Source: Haloimpatiens sp. FM7315
Lineage (GTDB): Bacteria; Bacillota; Clostridia; Clostridiales; Clostridiaceae
Reading direction: 5' to 3'
DNA length: 64,000 nt
Assembly (NCBI GenBank): GCA_041861885.1
Contig: JBGVUE010000001.1
Coordinates: 1,724,001-1,788,000 of the forward strand
The notes beneath the pieces were generated by a model that was not told the DNA's origin, did no database searches, and saw nothing but the letters and a program-made list of their open reading frames with translations. The position numbers were made by a program, and so were the translations under genes. Positions 47,784 to 57,794 of the stretch are shown here, one piece after another; positions within the stretch are counted from its first letter, which is position 1, and each line of letters begins with the position of its first letter.

Positions 47784-48056
47784 TTATTTCAAAAACATAT
47801 TAACAGTCTTAATCAACTGTTCTATATTATCTTTATTAGAATCCCCTTCAAAGTCATAGGAAAAACATTTCTCAGCATAGTTTTGAAGCATAAGGCTCCC
47901 AACTTTATTTATTGCCGCCCTTACTGCTGCTACTTGAACTAACATATCTTTACAGCAAGCGTCATTTTCTATCATCTTTTCTATTCCTTTAACTTGACCT
48001 TCTATTTTTCTCATTCTTATCTGTATGTCTTTTTTAGGATCTTTTTTCTCTTCCAT
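47784..48056 (-). CDS. CsoR/RcnR-family (DUF156) repressor
   Basis: A four-helix-bundle repressor of 90 residues from the ATG at 48056 (MEEKKDPKKDIQIRMRKIEGQVKGI). CsoR members sense copper through Cys-His-Cys; CstR members sense persulfide through two cysteines. Here the positions read Cys35 (DACCKDML), Tyr60 and Cys64 (NYAEKCF), so the histidine is missing, which argues against classic copper sensing and is nearer a CstR-like two-cysteine site. This is inference. It directly follows the aspS terminator hairpin. No copper or sulfur genes are adjacent. Confidence 0.82.
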   Translation of the reverse strand: MEEKKDPKKDIQIRMRKIEGQVKGIEKMIENDACCKDMLVQVAAVRAAINKVGSLMLQNYAEKCFSYDFEGDSNKDNIEQLIKTVNMFLK

Positions 48057-48078
48057 TTTCTCAACTCCTAATAAACAA

Positions 48079-48145
48079 AGCCTACTGGCTGTAACCAAAT
48101 TTAATCAATTTTTCAATATTAAATTTAGTAATAACACAGTAGGCT
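48079..48145 (-). terminator. Long hairpin after aspS
   Basis: Outer arms AGCCTACTG and CAGTAGGCT (48137-48145 and 48079-48087 on the minus strand) enclose an AT-rich inner stem (AAATTTAAT type). It starts 43 bases past aspS and ends 23 bases before the csoR-like start, leaving no separate room for a csoR promoter outside the hairpin. Confidence 0.7.
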
Positions 48146-48187
48146 ATTTAAAATAATGTTTTATAAACTAAGTAATAGAATCAATAT

Positions 48188-49975
48188 TTATTTTTCGTCA
48201 TGGTTGTTTACATTAATTCCTAAATCAAATAATTGTTTTGTATCAACTAGATTTGGTGCTTCAGTTAATGGACAAAAAGCATTTTGATTTTTGGAAAAGC
48301 TATTACATCTTTAATATTATCTGTTCCTGACAAGAACATTATAAGTCTATCAAAACCAAATGCTAATCCGCCATGTGGTGGTGGTCCAAATTTAAATGCT
48401 TCTAATAGGAATCCAAATCTTTCCCAAGCATCCTCTTCACTAAATCCTAAAACTTCAAACATTTTTGTTGAAGAGAAGTATTGTGTATTCTAATACTACC
48501 CCTCCTAGTTCCTCACCATTTAATACTAAATCATAGGCCTTAGCTCTTACTCTTGAAGGATCTGTGTCTAGATATTCTATATCTTCATCCATTGGCATAG
48601 TAAATGGATGATGCTCAGCTTGATATCTTTGCTCTTCTTCATTATAAGATAGTAGTGGGAATTCAGTTACCCAAGTAAAATTAAATTCTTTACTATCCTT
48701 TAATATTTCTAGCTGCTTTGCAAGTTCCAATCTAAGCGCTCCTAAAGTTTGTAGAACTACACTGTTTTTAGAATCCGCAATTATTAATATTAAGTCTCCC
48801 TTTCTTGCATCCATTTCTTTTAATATGCCATTCATTTCCTCTTCTTTTAGGAATTTAGCAATAGGAGATTTGATTTCTTCCTCTTTGTAAGCTATCCAAG
48901 CAAGGCCCTTTGCCTTATATGTCTTTACGAATTCTCCTAATTTGTCTATTTTCTTTCTACCCATATCCGCAGAGTTTTCTACTTTAATTGCCCTTACACT
49001 TCCTGAGCCTTCTATTGCTTTCTTAAACACTGCAAAGTCACAATTTTCAACTACAGAAGTTATGTCATGTATCTCCATACCAAATCTTAAATCTGGTTTA
49101 TCACTTCCGTATTTATTCATAGCCTCACTATACGGCATTCTACTTATTGGTAGAGCTACATCTACATCTAGTATTTCTTTAAATACTTTTTTAATCAATT
49201 CTTCATTTACTTCAATTACATCATCTTCTTCAACAAAAGACATTTCTAAATCTACCTGAGTAAATTCAGGTTGTCTATTTGCTCTTAAATCCTCATCTCT
49301 AAAACATTTTGCAATTTGAAAATATCTATCAAATCCTGAAACCATTAGTAGTTGCTTAAATATTTGTGGAGATTGTGGTAGTGCATAAAACATTCCTGGA
49401 TAATTTCTGCTTGGAACTAAATAATCTCTAGCTCCTTCTGGAGTGCTTTTAGTCATAATAGGTGTATCTACTTCTATAAAACCATTATCATTTAAAAACT
49501 CTCGCACTACCTTTGCAGTTTTACTTCTTATCATAAAAATTTTCTGCATATCAGGTCTTCTTAAATCCAAATATCTATATTTTAATCTAATGTTTTCTGC
49601 TGCATCTAAATCCTCTTTTATATATATTGGAGGAGTTTCTGACTCTGATAATATTTTTATATCCAATCCTTTAAGTTCTACCATACCTGTTGGAAGATTT
49701 GGATTAGGAGATTGTCTTCTAACTAACTCCCCTGTTATTGCTACACAATATTCTGATTTAACCAAATCCGCTTTAGCAAAAGCTTCTTTGTTTATTTCCT
49801 CCCCAAAAACTGCCTGAAGTATACCTGTTCTATCTCTTAAATCGACAAAAACAAGACCTCCTAAATTTCTTTTTCTTTGCACCCAGCCCATTACTGTAAT
49901 GCTTTCTCCAATATTTTTTTCGTTAAACTCTCCACACATATGTGTTCTTTTTAGGCCTCTAAGCGATTCTCCCAT
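48188..49975 (-). CDS. aspS: Aspartyl-tRNA synthetase (three frame breaks)
   Basis: AspRS charges tRNA-Asp (and perhaps tRNA-Asn). Corrected length is 596 residues: OB-fold anticodon domain ([19 protein letters not shown]), class II motif 2 ([19 protein letters not shown]), the bacterial GAD insertion, and motif 3 [15 protein letters not shown]. Three breaks near the 3' end: C4 at 48499-48502 (GGGGS needs five G's), A5 (sense) at 48462-48466 (QQKMFEVLG), and A5 (sense) at 48288-48292 ([15 protein letters not shown]). One base at each gives a frame ending at 48188. Start ATG behind GGGAGG. It follows hisS, as in most Firmicutes. Confidence 0.94.
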
Positions 49976-50028
49976 TTCATTTCCTCCCTGTTAAGTCATC
50001 AAATATTTTTTGCAAAATAAAATTTACT

Positions 50029-51276
50029 TTATGAATTTATAATTTCTATAAATTTTTCAATGTTATCTAGTTTAATATGGAATTTTTCTCCATCGCTCAT
50101 TCTCTTTAAATCTGCCTCATTACTTTCAACTTCACTTTCTCCAATAATTAAAGTATATAAAGCTTCTATTTTGTTTGAGTGTCTCATCTGAGCTTTAACT
50201 TTTCTATCCATATGATCACATTCACACTTTATTCCTTTTGTTCTCAATAAATTTGATAATTTAAAAGCCTCTAACTTGCCTTCATCACCCATAGAACCTA
50301 TGTATAGATCCATATAAGTTGGTTTTGGTATTTCTATTCCATTCTCTTCTAAAGTCATTATAAGTCTTTCGATACCCATTCCAAAACCTACAGCTGGCAT
50401 TTCAGGACCACCTATTTCTTTAATCAAATAGTCATACCTTCCACCACCACATACAGTTATATCATTATTTATTATTTCAAAAACTGTTTTACTATAATAG
50501 TCTAAACCTCTTACTATCTGAGGGTCTACGTTATATTCTATATTTAAAGCCTGAAGATAAGACTTTAGCTTTTCAAAATGTCCTCTACATTCATCACAAA
50601 CGTAATCAAGTATAACAGGTGCATGTTTAACTATTTCTTTACATTTTGATTCTTTGCAATCTAATATTCTCATAGGATTTTTTTCAAATCTCGTTTTACA
50701 AGTAGAACATAAATTATCATAGTTATCTCTTAAATATGCTTTTAATGCTTCATTATATGTCTTTCTACATGTAGGGCAGCCAATATTATTTATATTTAAA
50801 GTTAAATTCTTAACTCCTAATTCCTTATAAACTCTCATAGCTATATGAATTACCTCAGCATCAATAGAGGCGTCCATAGAACCAAACATCTCAACTCCTA
50901 ATTGATGATGTTCTCTTAATCTTCCCTTTTGAACATTTTCATATCTAAAAACTGGTGTGAAATAAAACATTTTTGTTGGCTGTGCATCTGAATATAAGCC
51001 ATTTTGTATAAACGCCCTTACAGCTGGAGAAGTACCTTCTGGTTTTAGGGTAATACTCCTTCCTCCTTTGTCATTAAAAGTATACATTTCCTTTTGAACT
51101 ACATCTGTTGTATCACCAACACCTCTTTCAAATAGTTCAGTTGCCTCAAAAGCAGGGGTTCTGACTTCCCTACATCCATAGGTTGCTACGATCTCTCTGA
51201 ATTTATTTTCTACATATTGCCATTTATACGAATCCTGTGGTAACAAATCTTTAGTACCCTTAGGTGCTTGAATCAT
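50029..51276 (-). CDS. hisS: Histidyl-tRNA synthetase
   Basis: HisRS, 415 residues, intact. Class II motif 1 region ([11 protein letters not shown]), motif 2 ([20 protein letters not shown]), the histidine-A loop ([27 protein letters not shown] split over two segments) and the C-terminal anticodon domain are all visible. Four CxxC-type cysteines between residues 170 and 235 (GCPTC, CSTC, CDEC) form an insertion seen in many clostridial HisRS. Start ATG behind AAGGAGG, 16 bases after hemZ. Confidence 0.96.
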   Translation of the reverse strand: MIQAPKGTKDLLPQDSYKWQYVENKFREIVATYGCREVRTPAFEATELFERGVGDTTDVVQKEMYTFNDKGGRSITLKPEGTSPAVRAFIQNGLYSDAQPTKMFYFTPVFRYENVQKGRLREHHQLGVEMFGSMDASIDAEVIHIAMRVYKELGVKNLTLNINNIGCPTCRKTYNEALKAYLRDNYDNLCSTCKTRFEKNPMRILDCKESKCKEIVKHAPVILDYVCDECRGHFEKLKSYLQALNIEYNVDPQIVRGLDYYSKTVFEIINNDITVCGGGRYDYLIKEIGGPEMPAVGFGMGIERLIMTLEENGIEIPKPTYMDLYIGSMGDEGKLEAFKLSNLLRTKGIKCECDHMDRKVKAQMRHSNKIEALYTLIIGESEVESNEADLKRMSDGEKFHIKLDNIEKFIEIINS

Positions 51277-51291
51277 TATAATTTCCTCCTT

Positions 51292-52715
51292 TTAATATAA
51301 AGTATCTAGCAAATCTAACTTACCTTTTATTTTTTCATCTATTCTATCTATGTATTCCCTTACATCTTTAATATTTGCAAACCTTTCTAGTCTATTTTCA
51401 TTTAAAAATACTACTTTTGAAACTGCATCCGCTCCTAATGCAATTATAGTTTGCTTTTCTTCTATCATTTGTATATTATATATGCTTTCCTTTTTGTCTT
51501 TGCAATATCCTACATTTTCCATATTACCTACCATATTTTTTTGTCTATACATATAGTAGGGCTTCATATCCATTTTTTCTGACGCTTTAAAACTTTCTTC
51601 AAACATAAGATTAAGCTCTTTTTGATTGGCAATTTCATAATTCTCGTTATTTATAATATTTTCATGAAGCCTAGAGCCTCTTTTTACTGAAAGTCCATGT
51701 ACTGTAAGACTTTCTGGGTCTAATCTACTTATTACATCACAGGTATTTATAATGTCTTTTAATTTTTCACCAGGAAGTCCAACTATCATATCCATATTAA
51801 TGTTATTAAAGCCCATTTCTCTCGCCATATTAAACTTTTCTATAACATCTCTTGAAGTATGATTTCTCCCTATTAATTTTAATGTCTTATCAGTCATAGT
51901 TTGTGGATTTATACTTATTCTAGTAGCATTAAACTTCTTCATAGATTTTAATTTATCTAAAGTTATACTATCTGCTCTTCCACATTCTACAGTAAATTCC
52001 TCTACATCAAAACCTTTTATGAAATACTTATGTATGTTTTCTATAACTTTCCTAAATTTATTATCATCAATAGCTGTTGGAGTGCCACCTCCGAAATAAA
52101 CACATTGAATGTTTAAACCCTTTGACTTTATATAATCGCTCATTTTAACCATTTCATACTCTAAGGTTTCTAAATATTTATCAACTACACTACCACAACT
52201 TTTTACAGAGTTAGAAGCAAAAGAGCAGTATAGGCATCTAGTTGGACAAAATGGCATTCCAATATAAACACTTATGTTTTTAATATATTTATTCACAAAA
52301 ATTTCTTCTTTATTAGCAACTCTTATACAAAGTTCAGCCTTGTCCTTATTTGTACAGTAATTTAATTTGAAATAGTCTATAATTTCATTTTCATTTTTCC
52401 CTGCATTAATAAGTTCTAAAGCTATTTTAGATGGTCTTATTCCAGTTAATGTTCCCCAAGGCATTAGCTTTCCAGTAACTTCAGTCAAAAAACAAAAACC
52501 GACTTTTTTACAAAGTCTTTAAACTTTACTAATTTATTAAAATCAAAACACTTTTCTAAATCCTCATTATGACAAATTACTTTATCTTCAAATACATTGA
52601 TTTTTATATTATAACTTTCTCCATCAACAAACTCTATGTTTTCACCAGAATAAAATATATTTATCATCTGGTATACATCATATCTATAATCAAGATCATT
52701 TAATTTTACTTTCAA
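51292..52715 (-). CDS. hemZ: HemZ-type radical SAM enzyme (one frame break)
   Basis: A radical-SAM protein of the oxygen-independent coproporphyrinogen oxidase-like HemZ group, 474 residues corrected. An N-terminal domain of about 85 residues is followed by PWGTLTGIRPSKIALELI, the cluster motif CPTRCLYCSFAS (CxxxCxxC), GGGTPTAI and NINMDMIVGLPGE. It is in the clostridial hemZ place between hisS and a hydrolase gene. An A6 run (52487-52492) one base short separates the N-terminal domain from the rest; seven join KKSVFVF to LTEVTGKLMPWG. Real coproporphyrinogen oxidase activity is doubtful for many relatives; heme or another substrate is open. Confidence 0.88.
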
Positions 52716-52730
52716 TTCATATGACTCCTT

Positions 52731-53333
52731 TTATTTAAAAAATGGATTACTTGCCTTTTCTTTTCCTATAGAAGTTCCCATACTATGTCCTGGATACACT
52801 ACAGTATCCTGAGGTAAAACAAATAATTTTTCCCTTATGCTATTTATTATATCCTCATAATTTCCACCAATTAAATCAGTTCTTCCAATGGACATAGCAA
52901 ATAAAGTATCTCCTGTAAATACTGAATCATTTATTAAGAAGCTCATTCCACCAGGTGTATGTCCTGGAGTCTCAATACATTCAATTGATGTATTCCCAAA
53001 TTTGAATATATCCCCATTTTTCAAATGAATGTCAGCTTTATTTTCTTTAAACATACCATACATATATTCATTCTTCTTAACCATTTCTTCGTCTTTTTGA
53101 TTTATACCTATAGGTGCCTTTACAATAGATTTTAATTCATCAGCACCATCCATATGATCTCTATGACCATGAGTTAATAATATATATTTAACTTTTAAAT
53201 CTTTTGATTTTATAAATGCATATATATCATCCACATCTCCACCTGGATCTAAAACCACTGCTTCTTTTGTTTCATCCCATATAATGTAGCAATTAGCTGC
53301 ATAAATACCTGCCACTATTCTTTTTACTTCCAT
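52731..53333 (-). CDS. Metallo-beta-lactamase-fold hydrolase (glyoxalase II-like)
   Basis: A 200-residue MBL-fold protein with THGHRDHMDG (HxHxDH), ETPGHTPGGM (His), FTGDTLF (Asp) and YPGHSMGTSI (His), the full metal-ligand set of the glyoxalase II/YcbL/YqgX group. The substrate is unknown; thioester hydrolysis is likely from the family. It lies between hemZ and dtd in a conserved clostridial order. Start ATG behind AGGGGTGG. Confidence 0.9.
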   Translation of the reverse strand: MEVKRIVAGIYAANCYIIWDETKEAVVLDPGGDVDDIYAFIKSKDLKVKYILLTHGHRDHMDGADELKSIVKAPIGINQKDEEMVKKNEYMYGMFKENKADIHLKNGDIFKFGNTSIECIETPGHTPGGMSFLINDSVFTGDTLFAMSIGRTDLIGGNYEDIINSIREKLFVLPQDTVVYPGHSMGTSIGKEKASNPFFK

Positions 53334-53345
53334 TATACCACCCCT

Positions 53346-53794
53346 TTAAAAAGTTTTTTTACTATCTATAAGTAAAGTAACTGGGCCGTCGTTTTCTATA
53401 TACACCTGCATGTCTGCGCCAAATACCCCACACTCTACCTTACACACTTGTTTTTGCACTCCTCTAAGAACTTCAAATAAAATTTTTCTGCATTATCTCC
53501 TGACAATGCATTCATAAAATTAGGTCTTCTACCTTTTCTGCAATCTCCAAGCAAAGTAAATTGGGAAACTACAATAAGTTCCCCATTAATATCAAGAAGT
53601 GACTTATTCATTTTTCCATTTTCATCTTCAAATATTCTTAAATTTAAAATCTTATCTTTTAAATATAATAAATCTTCAAAAGTATCCTCTTTTTCTACAC
53701 CTAGTAGCAAATTTAATCCTCTAGATATACTTCCTACAACTACTCCATCCACTTTAACATTTGATGACAATACTCTTTGAACTACCGCTCTCAT
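53346..53794 (-). CDS. dtd: D-aminoacyl-tRNA deacylase (one frame break)
   Basis: Dtd removes D-amino acids wrongly attached to tRNA. Corrected length is 149 residues, the family norm: [17 protein letters not shown], the [15 protein letters not shown] motif with the catalytic Ser-Gln and Thr region, and the C-terminal motif [15 protein letters not shown] in another frame. A T5 run (53451-53455) one base short causes the break; six join LEECKK to [12 protein letters not shown]. Start at the ATG 53794 behind GAGGTG rather than three codons earlier. It follows rel by about 20 bases. Confidence 0.93.
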
Positions 53795-53814
53795 GCAATT
53801 CACCTCTTAACCAC

Positions 53815-55998
53815 TTATTTTTTAACCCTATAAACATCCATTACACCTTTAAACTTCTTAATACTTTTCATAAAAGTATCTAGCTGTTCTTTACTATTAA
53901 TTCTCACTTTTACATTTATTAATGCAATATTGTCTCTCATGCTTTTAGCGTTCACAGCATATAAATTTAATTGGCTCTTGGTTATGTTTTCCATAATCTC
54001 AGATAAAATTCCCTGCCTATTATCCGCTTTCACTTGTATTTCAGCTATATAATATGCTCCTTCAGCAGTTCCCCAAGTTACAGTTACTACTTTCTCTGCA
54101 TCATTTTTTATAAGCTCTATTAGATTTTTACAATCTTTTCTATGTACTGAAACTCCTCTTCCTTTTGTAATATAGCCTACGATACTATCTCCAGGAACTG
54201 GATTACAGCACTTTGCAAACCTCACAAGCAAATTACTAATACCCTTAACCACTACTCCCGGGTGGTCTCTTTTTATAGAATTTTGGTTATCATTATTGTA
54301 TTTCATATTGTTCTCATCTATTGGTTTGGCCTGTTCTACTTTATGTCCTTCATTTTCATGGTACTCAACTAATTTTGTTACAACCACTGAGGATATAGTT
54401 GCCCCAGCCCCTACAGAAGCATATAAATCTTCTATTAATTTCATATGATATTTTGTAAGAAGCTTTTCTATAGTCTTCCCCTTTGCATACTCTTTAAAGT
54501 TAAAACCTTGGCGTTTAGCTTCTTTTTCAAGTAACTCTTTTCCTTTGCCTATAAACTCCTCACGTTTTACTTTTCTAAACCAAGCCCTAATTTTACTCTT
54601 TGCCTGATTACTCTTTGTCATATTAAGCCAATCAGTACTAGGTCCTTTTGGAATTGGAGATGCTAATATCTCAATTATTTCCCCAGTACTTAACTGATAA
54701 TCTAAAGGAACCATTTTTCCATTTACTTTGGCGCCAATACATCTATGTCCAACATCTGTATGAATTTTATATGCAAAATCAATAGGAGTTGCTTCATAAG
54801 GTAAATTAATAACCTCACCTTTAGGTGTAAATACAAAAACCTCATCAGAAAATAAATCTATTTTAAACCTTTCCATAAATTCTTCCGCATCTGAGGTTTC
54901 ACTTTGCCATTCAAGAATTTCCCTAAGCCAAGTTAATTTAGAGTCTAAATCCTCTTGATCTGTACAAGTGTTTCCTTCTTTATACTTCCAGTGTGCAGCT
55001 ATACCATACTCAGCTGTCCTATGCATTTCATAAGTTCTAATTTGGATTTCAAAAGGCTTTCCTTGAGGTCCTATTACTGTAGTGTGAAGAGATTGATACA
55101 TATTTGGTTTGGGCATTGCTATATAATCCTTAAACCTTCCTGGCATAGGTTTATACATTGTATGTACTATACCTAAAGTAGCATAACAATCTCTTACATT
55201 GTCTACTAAAATTCTTATTGCAGTTAAATCAAATATTTCATCTATATTTTTGCTTTTCTTTACCATTTTTCTATATATACTGTAAAAATGCTTTGGGCGA
55301 CCATCAATATCAGCTATAATTTGTGATTTTTCAAGTTTATCTTTTAATTCTTCAATTATCTTCTGTATGTATTCTTCTCTTTCAGCTCTTTTTTCTGATA
55401 TCTTTCTAACTAAAGTGTAATACTCATTGGCATTTAAATACCTAAAAGAAAGATCCTCAAGCTCCCATTTAATTTTAGACATTCCAAGTCTATGTGCTAA
55501 AGGTGCATATATATCTAGTGTTTCTTTAGCTTTTTGTTTTTGTTTATCTATTGACATATACTTAAGGGTTCGCATATTGTGAAGTCTATCTGCTAGCTTT
55601 ATAAGTATAACCCTTATGTCTTTGGCCATAGACAAAAGCATTTTTCTAACATTATCTGCCTGTTGTTCTTCTTTAGTCTTATAGGTTATCTTGTCTAATT
55701 TAGTAACACCTTCAACTAGCCTTGCAATTTCTTCATTAAATTCCTTAGAAACAAACTCATAACCATACTCAGTATCCTCTATAACATCATGAAGCAATCC
55801 AGCTGCTATTGTATTAGTATCTAATCCCATCTCTGCTAAAATGCATGCAACTTCCACAGGGTGAATAATATAAGGCTCCCCAGATTCACGTTTCTGCTCT
55901 ATGTGAGCACTGCACGCAAAATCATATACTTTTTTTATAAATTTTTTATCAACGTGACTACAGTTCTCATCAATCTTATCCATTAGTTTTTCAAGCAT
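53815..55998 (-). CDS. relA: Bifunctional (p)ppGpp synthetase/hydrolase Rel
   Basis: Rel makes and degrades the starvation alarmone (p)ppGpp. The 727-residue protein has the hydrolase HD domain (IIHPVEVACILAE, LLHDVIEDT, RLVEGVTKLDKI), the synthetase domain (DLTAIRILV, MPNMYQSLHTTV, EYGIAAHWKYK), TGS (FTPKGEVINLP), the zinc-finger/CC region (VRFAKCCNPVPGD) and the C-terminal ACT domain. HD motifs look intact, so both activities are likely. The length is typical. It lies downstream of apt, the usual order, with a short hairpin in its leader. Confidence 0.97.
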   Translation of the reverse strand: MLEKLMDKIDENCSHVDKKFIKKVYDFACSAHIEQKRESGEPYIIHPVEVACILAEMGLDTNTIAAGLLHDVIEDTEYGYEFVSKEFNEEIARLVEGVTKLDKITYKTKEEQQADNVRKMLLSMAKDIRVILIKLADRLHNMRTLKYMSIDKQKQKAKETLDIYAPLAHRLGMSKIKWELEDLSFRYLNANEYYTLVRKISEKRAEREEYIQKIIEELKDKLEKSQIIADIDGRPKHFYSIYRKMVKKSKNIDEIFDLTAIRILVDNVRDCYATLGIVHTMYKPMPGRFKDYIAMPKPNMYQSLHTTVIGPQGKPFEIQIRTYEMHRTAEYGIAAHWKYKEGNTCTDQEDLDSKLTWLREILEWQSETSDAEEFMERFKIDLFSDEVFVFTPKGEVINLPYEATPIDFAYKIHTDVGHRCIGAKVNGKMVPLDYQLSTGEIIEILASPIPKGPSTDWLNMTKSNQAKSKIRAWFRKVKREEFIGKGKELLEKEAKRQGFNFKEYAKGKTIEKLLTKYHMKLIEDLYASVGAGATISSVVVTKLVEYHENEGHKVEQAKPIDENNMKYNNDNQNSIKRDHPGVVVKGISNLLVRFAKCCNPVPGDSIVGYITKGRGVSVHRKDCKNLIELIKNDAEKVVTVTWGTAEGAYYIAEIQVKADNRQGILSEIMENITKSQLNLYAVNAKSMRDNIALINVKVRINSKEQLDTFMKSIKKFKGVMDVYRVKK

Positions 55999-56021
55999 TG
56001 GATTACTCTCCTAAAATCAAA

Positions 56022-56039
56022 GGCTGGTCAATGCCAGCC
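56022..56039 (-). terminator. Hairpin between apt and rel
   Basis: GGCTGG and CCAGCC (6-bp GC stem, 6-base loop) followed on the minus strand by TTTGATTTT, 24 bases upstream of the rel ATG. It could be a weak terminator of apt or a leader structure of rel. The remaining gap to 56160 shows nothing else. Confidence 0.55.
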
Positions 56040-56160
56040 AGTTATTTTACTATTATTATATAATAATACATTAAATTTTTCAATTTAAAATTAATATAAC
56101 TTTAATTGCAATTTATTCTTAATTTAAACTACAATTTATATACACTAGTATACTTAAATA

Positions 56161-56678
56161 CTAAATATTATACTCAACTAATGAATTAACATCATAGTTT
56201 TTAAGTTTGTCTCTGCCATTTAAGTCTGTAAGTTCAATTACAAAGCCTACAGATTCAACCTTTCCACCTGCTTGTTCTACAAGTTTTGCAACAGAATTTA
56301 TTGTTCCTCCTGTAGCTAATAAATCATCTATAATAGCTACCTTTTGACCAGGTTTTATAGCATCTGAATGTATTTCAAGCTCATCACTTCCATATTCTAA
56401 ATCATATTTTGCACTTATTGTTTTAAATGGAAGTTTTCCTTTTTTCTAACTGGTATAAACCCTACACCAAGAGCATAGGCAACAGGAACACCAAACAAAA
56501 ATCCTCTTGCCTCAGGTCCAACAACTAAATCTATATCTTTATCCTTAAGACTATCTACAAATTTATCTATAGTGTATTTTAAAGCCTCACCATCTTGCAA
56601 TATAGTAGTAATATCCTTAAAACTGATACCTTCTTTTGGAAAGTCTTCAATTACCCTTATTTTATCCTTTAATTCCAT
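56161..56678 (-). CDS. apt: Adenine phosphoribosyltransferase (one frame break)
   Basis: Apt salvages adenine to AMP with PRPP. Corrected length is 172 residues, exactly usual: [28 protein letters not shown], then [19 protein letters not shown] (PRPP loop) in a second frame. A T6 run (56440-56445) one base short stops the frame after PVRKKE; seven give [17 protein letters not shown]. The ATG at 56678 follows GGAGG. It sits between the DHH gene and rel. Confidence 0.94.
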
Positions 56679-56751
56679 AAATATTCCTCCTAGCATTAAT
56701 TGGAACTCAAAATCTAGCGATTTTGAACACCATAACATTATATATTATAAA

Positions 56752-57672
56752 TCAAAATAATTGCAAGGTTTTGCTAAAATTTCTTAGCCTAGAAACTTCT
56801 TTTTTATATTCTAAGTCTCTATGATTAGTGCTCTCCACCTGTTTCTTTAAATATTTTGCTATTTGCTCTGCTCTATATGCATTTGATGTAGTAAATAACT
56901 CAACTACTATTCTAGCATTATCCATTCTGCCTATAGGGTTAACAGTAGGTATAGCTGTAGAAACTAATTTGTATATTGTATTCACGTCTATATTAGATAT
57001 TTTATGCACTTTCATAAGTGCTTTTATTCCATAATTATTAGTTACTCTAAGTTTATTAATTCCTTCTACAATGTATTTTTCATTTTCACCAACTAAAGGC
57101 ACATTTTTTGATATTGTGCCAAGCATTACCAAATCCATATACTTATTTACACATTTTATTTTATAATATTTTGCTATTTCCCTAGCAAGCTTAAAAACCA
57201 ATCCTACAGAAGTTAAATTATTAAAATAGGAATCCTGTAATTGAGCATAATTTATAATACAAGCATCAGGGGTATGTGTCTTCTGGAGTCTAAAATCTGT
57301 TATTATAACATCCATTCCTAATTTTTGACATTCTTTCACTGCACTACAGCTATTAATTCCACAACCTACAGTTATAAGGAGATTTGCTCCCAAAAATTTA
57401 ATATGATTTTCAACTGCTTTTTGATCTATTTCATAATTATCCTCTATTTCACTTGGAATATAATACTCTACATCTGCATTTAAATAGCGTAAAATTAATA
57501 TCAATAAAGATACACCAGTAATACAATCTAAGTCATAATGGCCATAAATTATGATTTTCTCTCTGCCATTAACTGCATTAACTATCCTGTTAAGTGCAAT
57601 TTTCATATTTTTATGTATAAAGTTTTCTTTAACACAGCTATTTTTAAAAAATTTGTCCTTATCTTTATTCAT
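56752..57672 (-). CDS. Degenerate, truncated RecJ-like DHH protein
   Basis: A 306-residue protein matching the first half of RecJ, in the recJ place between secF and apt. Key catalytic residues are altered: the first motif reads GHYDLDCIT instead of GDYDxDG, the second aspartate motif reads TVGCGINS instead of TVDCGI, and the DHH motif reads TDFRLQK. The scaffold is otherwise kept (YFNNLTSVGLVFKLA, TISKNVPLVGENEKYIVEGI, IPTVNPIGRMDNA). The frame is intact, starts behind GGAGG and stops 13 bases before 56739, so the DHHA1 and OB parts are really absent. It is either a decaying gene or a non-catalytic binding protein. Confidence 0.82.
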   Translation of the reverse strand: MNKDKDKFFKNSCVKENFIHKNMKIALNRIVNAVNGREKIIIYGHYDLDCITGVSLLILILRYLNADVEYYIPSEIEDNYEIDQKAVENHIKFLGANLLITVGCGINSCSAVKECQKLGMDVIITDFRLQKTHTPDACIINYAQLQDSYFNNLTSVGLVFKLAREIAKYYKIKCVNKYMDLVMLGTISKNVPLVGENEKYIVEGINKLRVTNNYGIKALMKVHKISNIDVNTIYKLVSTAIPTVNPIGRMDNARIVVELFTTSNAYRAEQIAKYLKKQVESTNHRDLEYKKEVSRLRNFSKTLQLF

Positions 57673-57756
57673 ATTAATTCCTCCAACTCTTTAGAAAACA
57701 AATATATTATAAAATATATTTAGCTTTTTTACAAATACATTTTTAGAGGAATAGAC

Positions 57757-57791
57757 AAAAAAAGCCTCAGATTTACATATCTGGGCTTTTT
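57757..57791 (-). terminator. Terminator after secF
   Basis: AAAAAGCCCAGA and TCTGAGGCTTTTT on the minus strand (57780-57791 with 57757-57771, one mismatch), ending in seven T's, just past the secF stop. Confidence 0.85.
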
Positions 57792-57794
57792 GTA

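Noticed and set aside
56739..57672. Frameshift as the reason for the short DHH/RecJ-like protein
   Set aside because: Only 73 bases separate it from the apt start, too little for the missing half, and the altered catalytic residues lie inside the intact frame.
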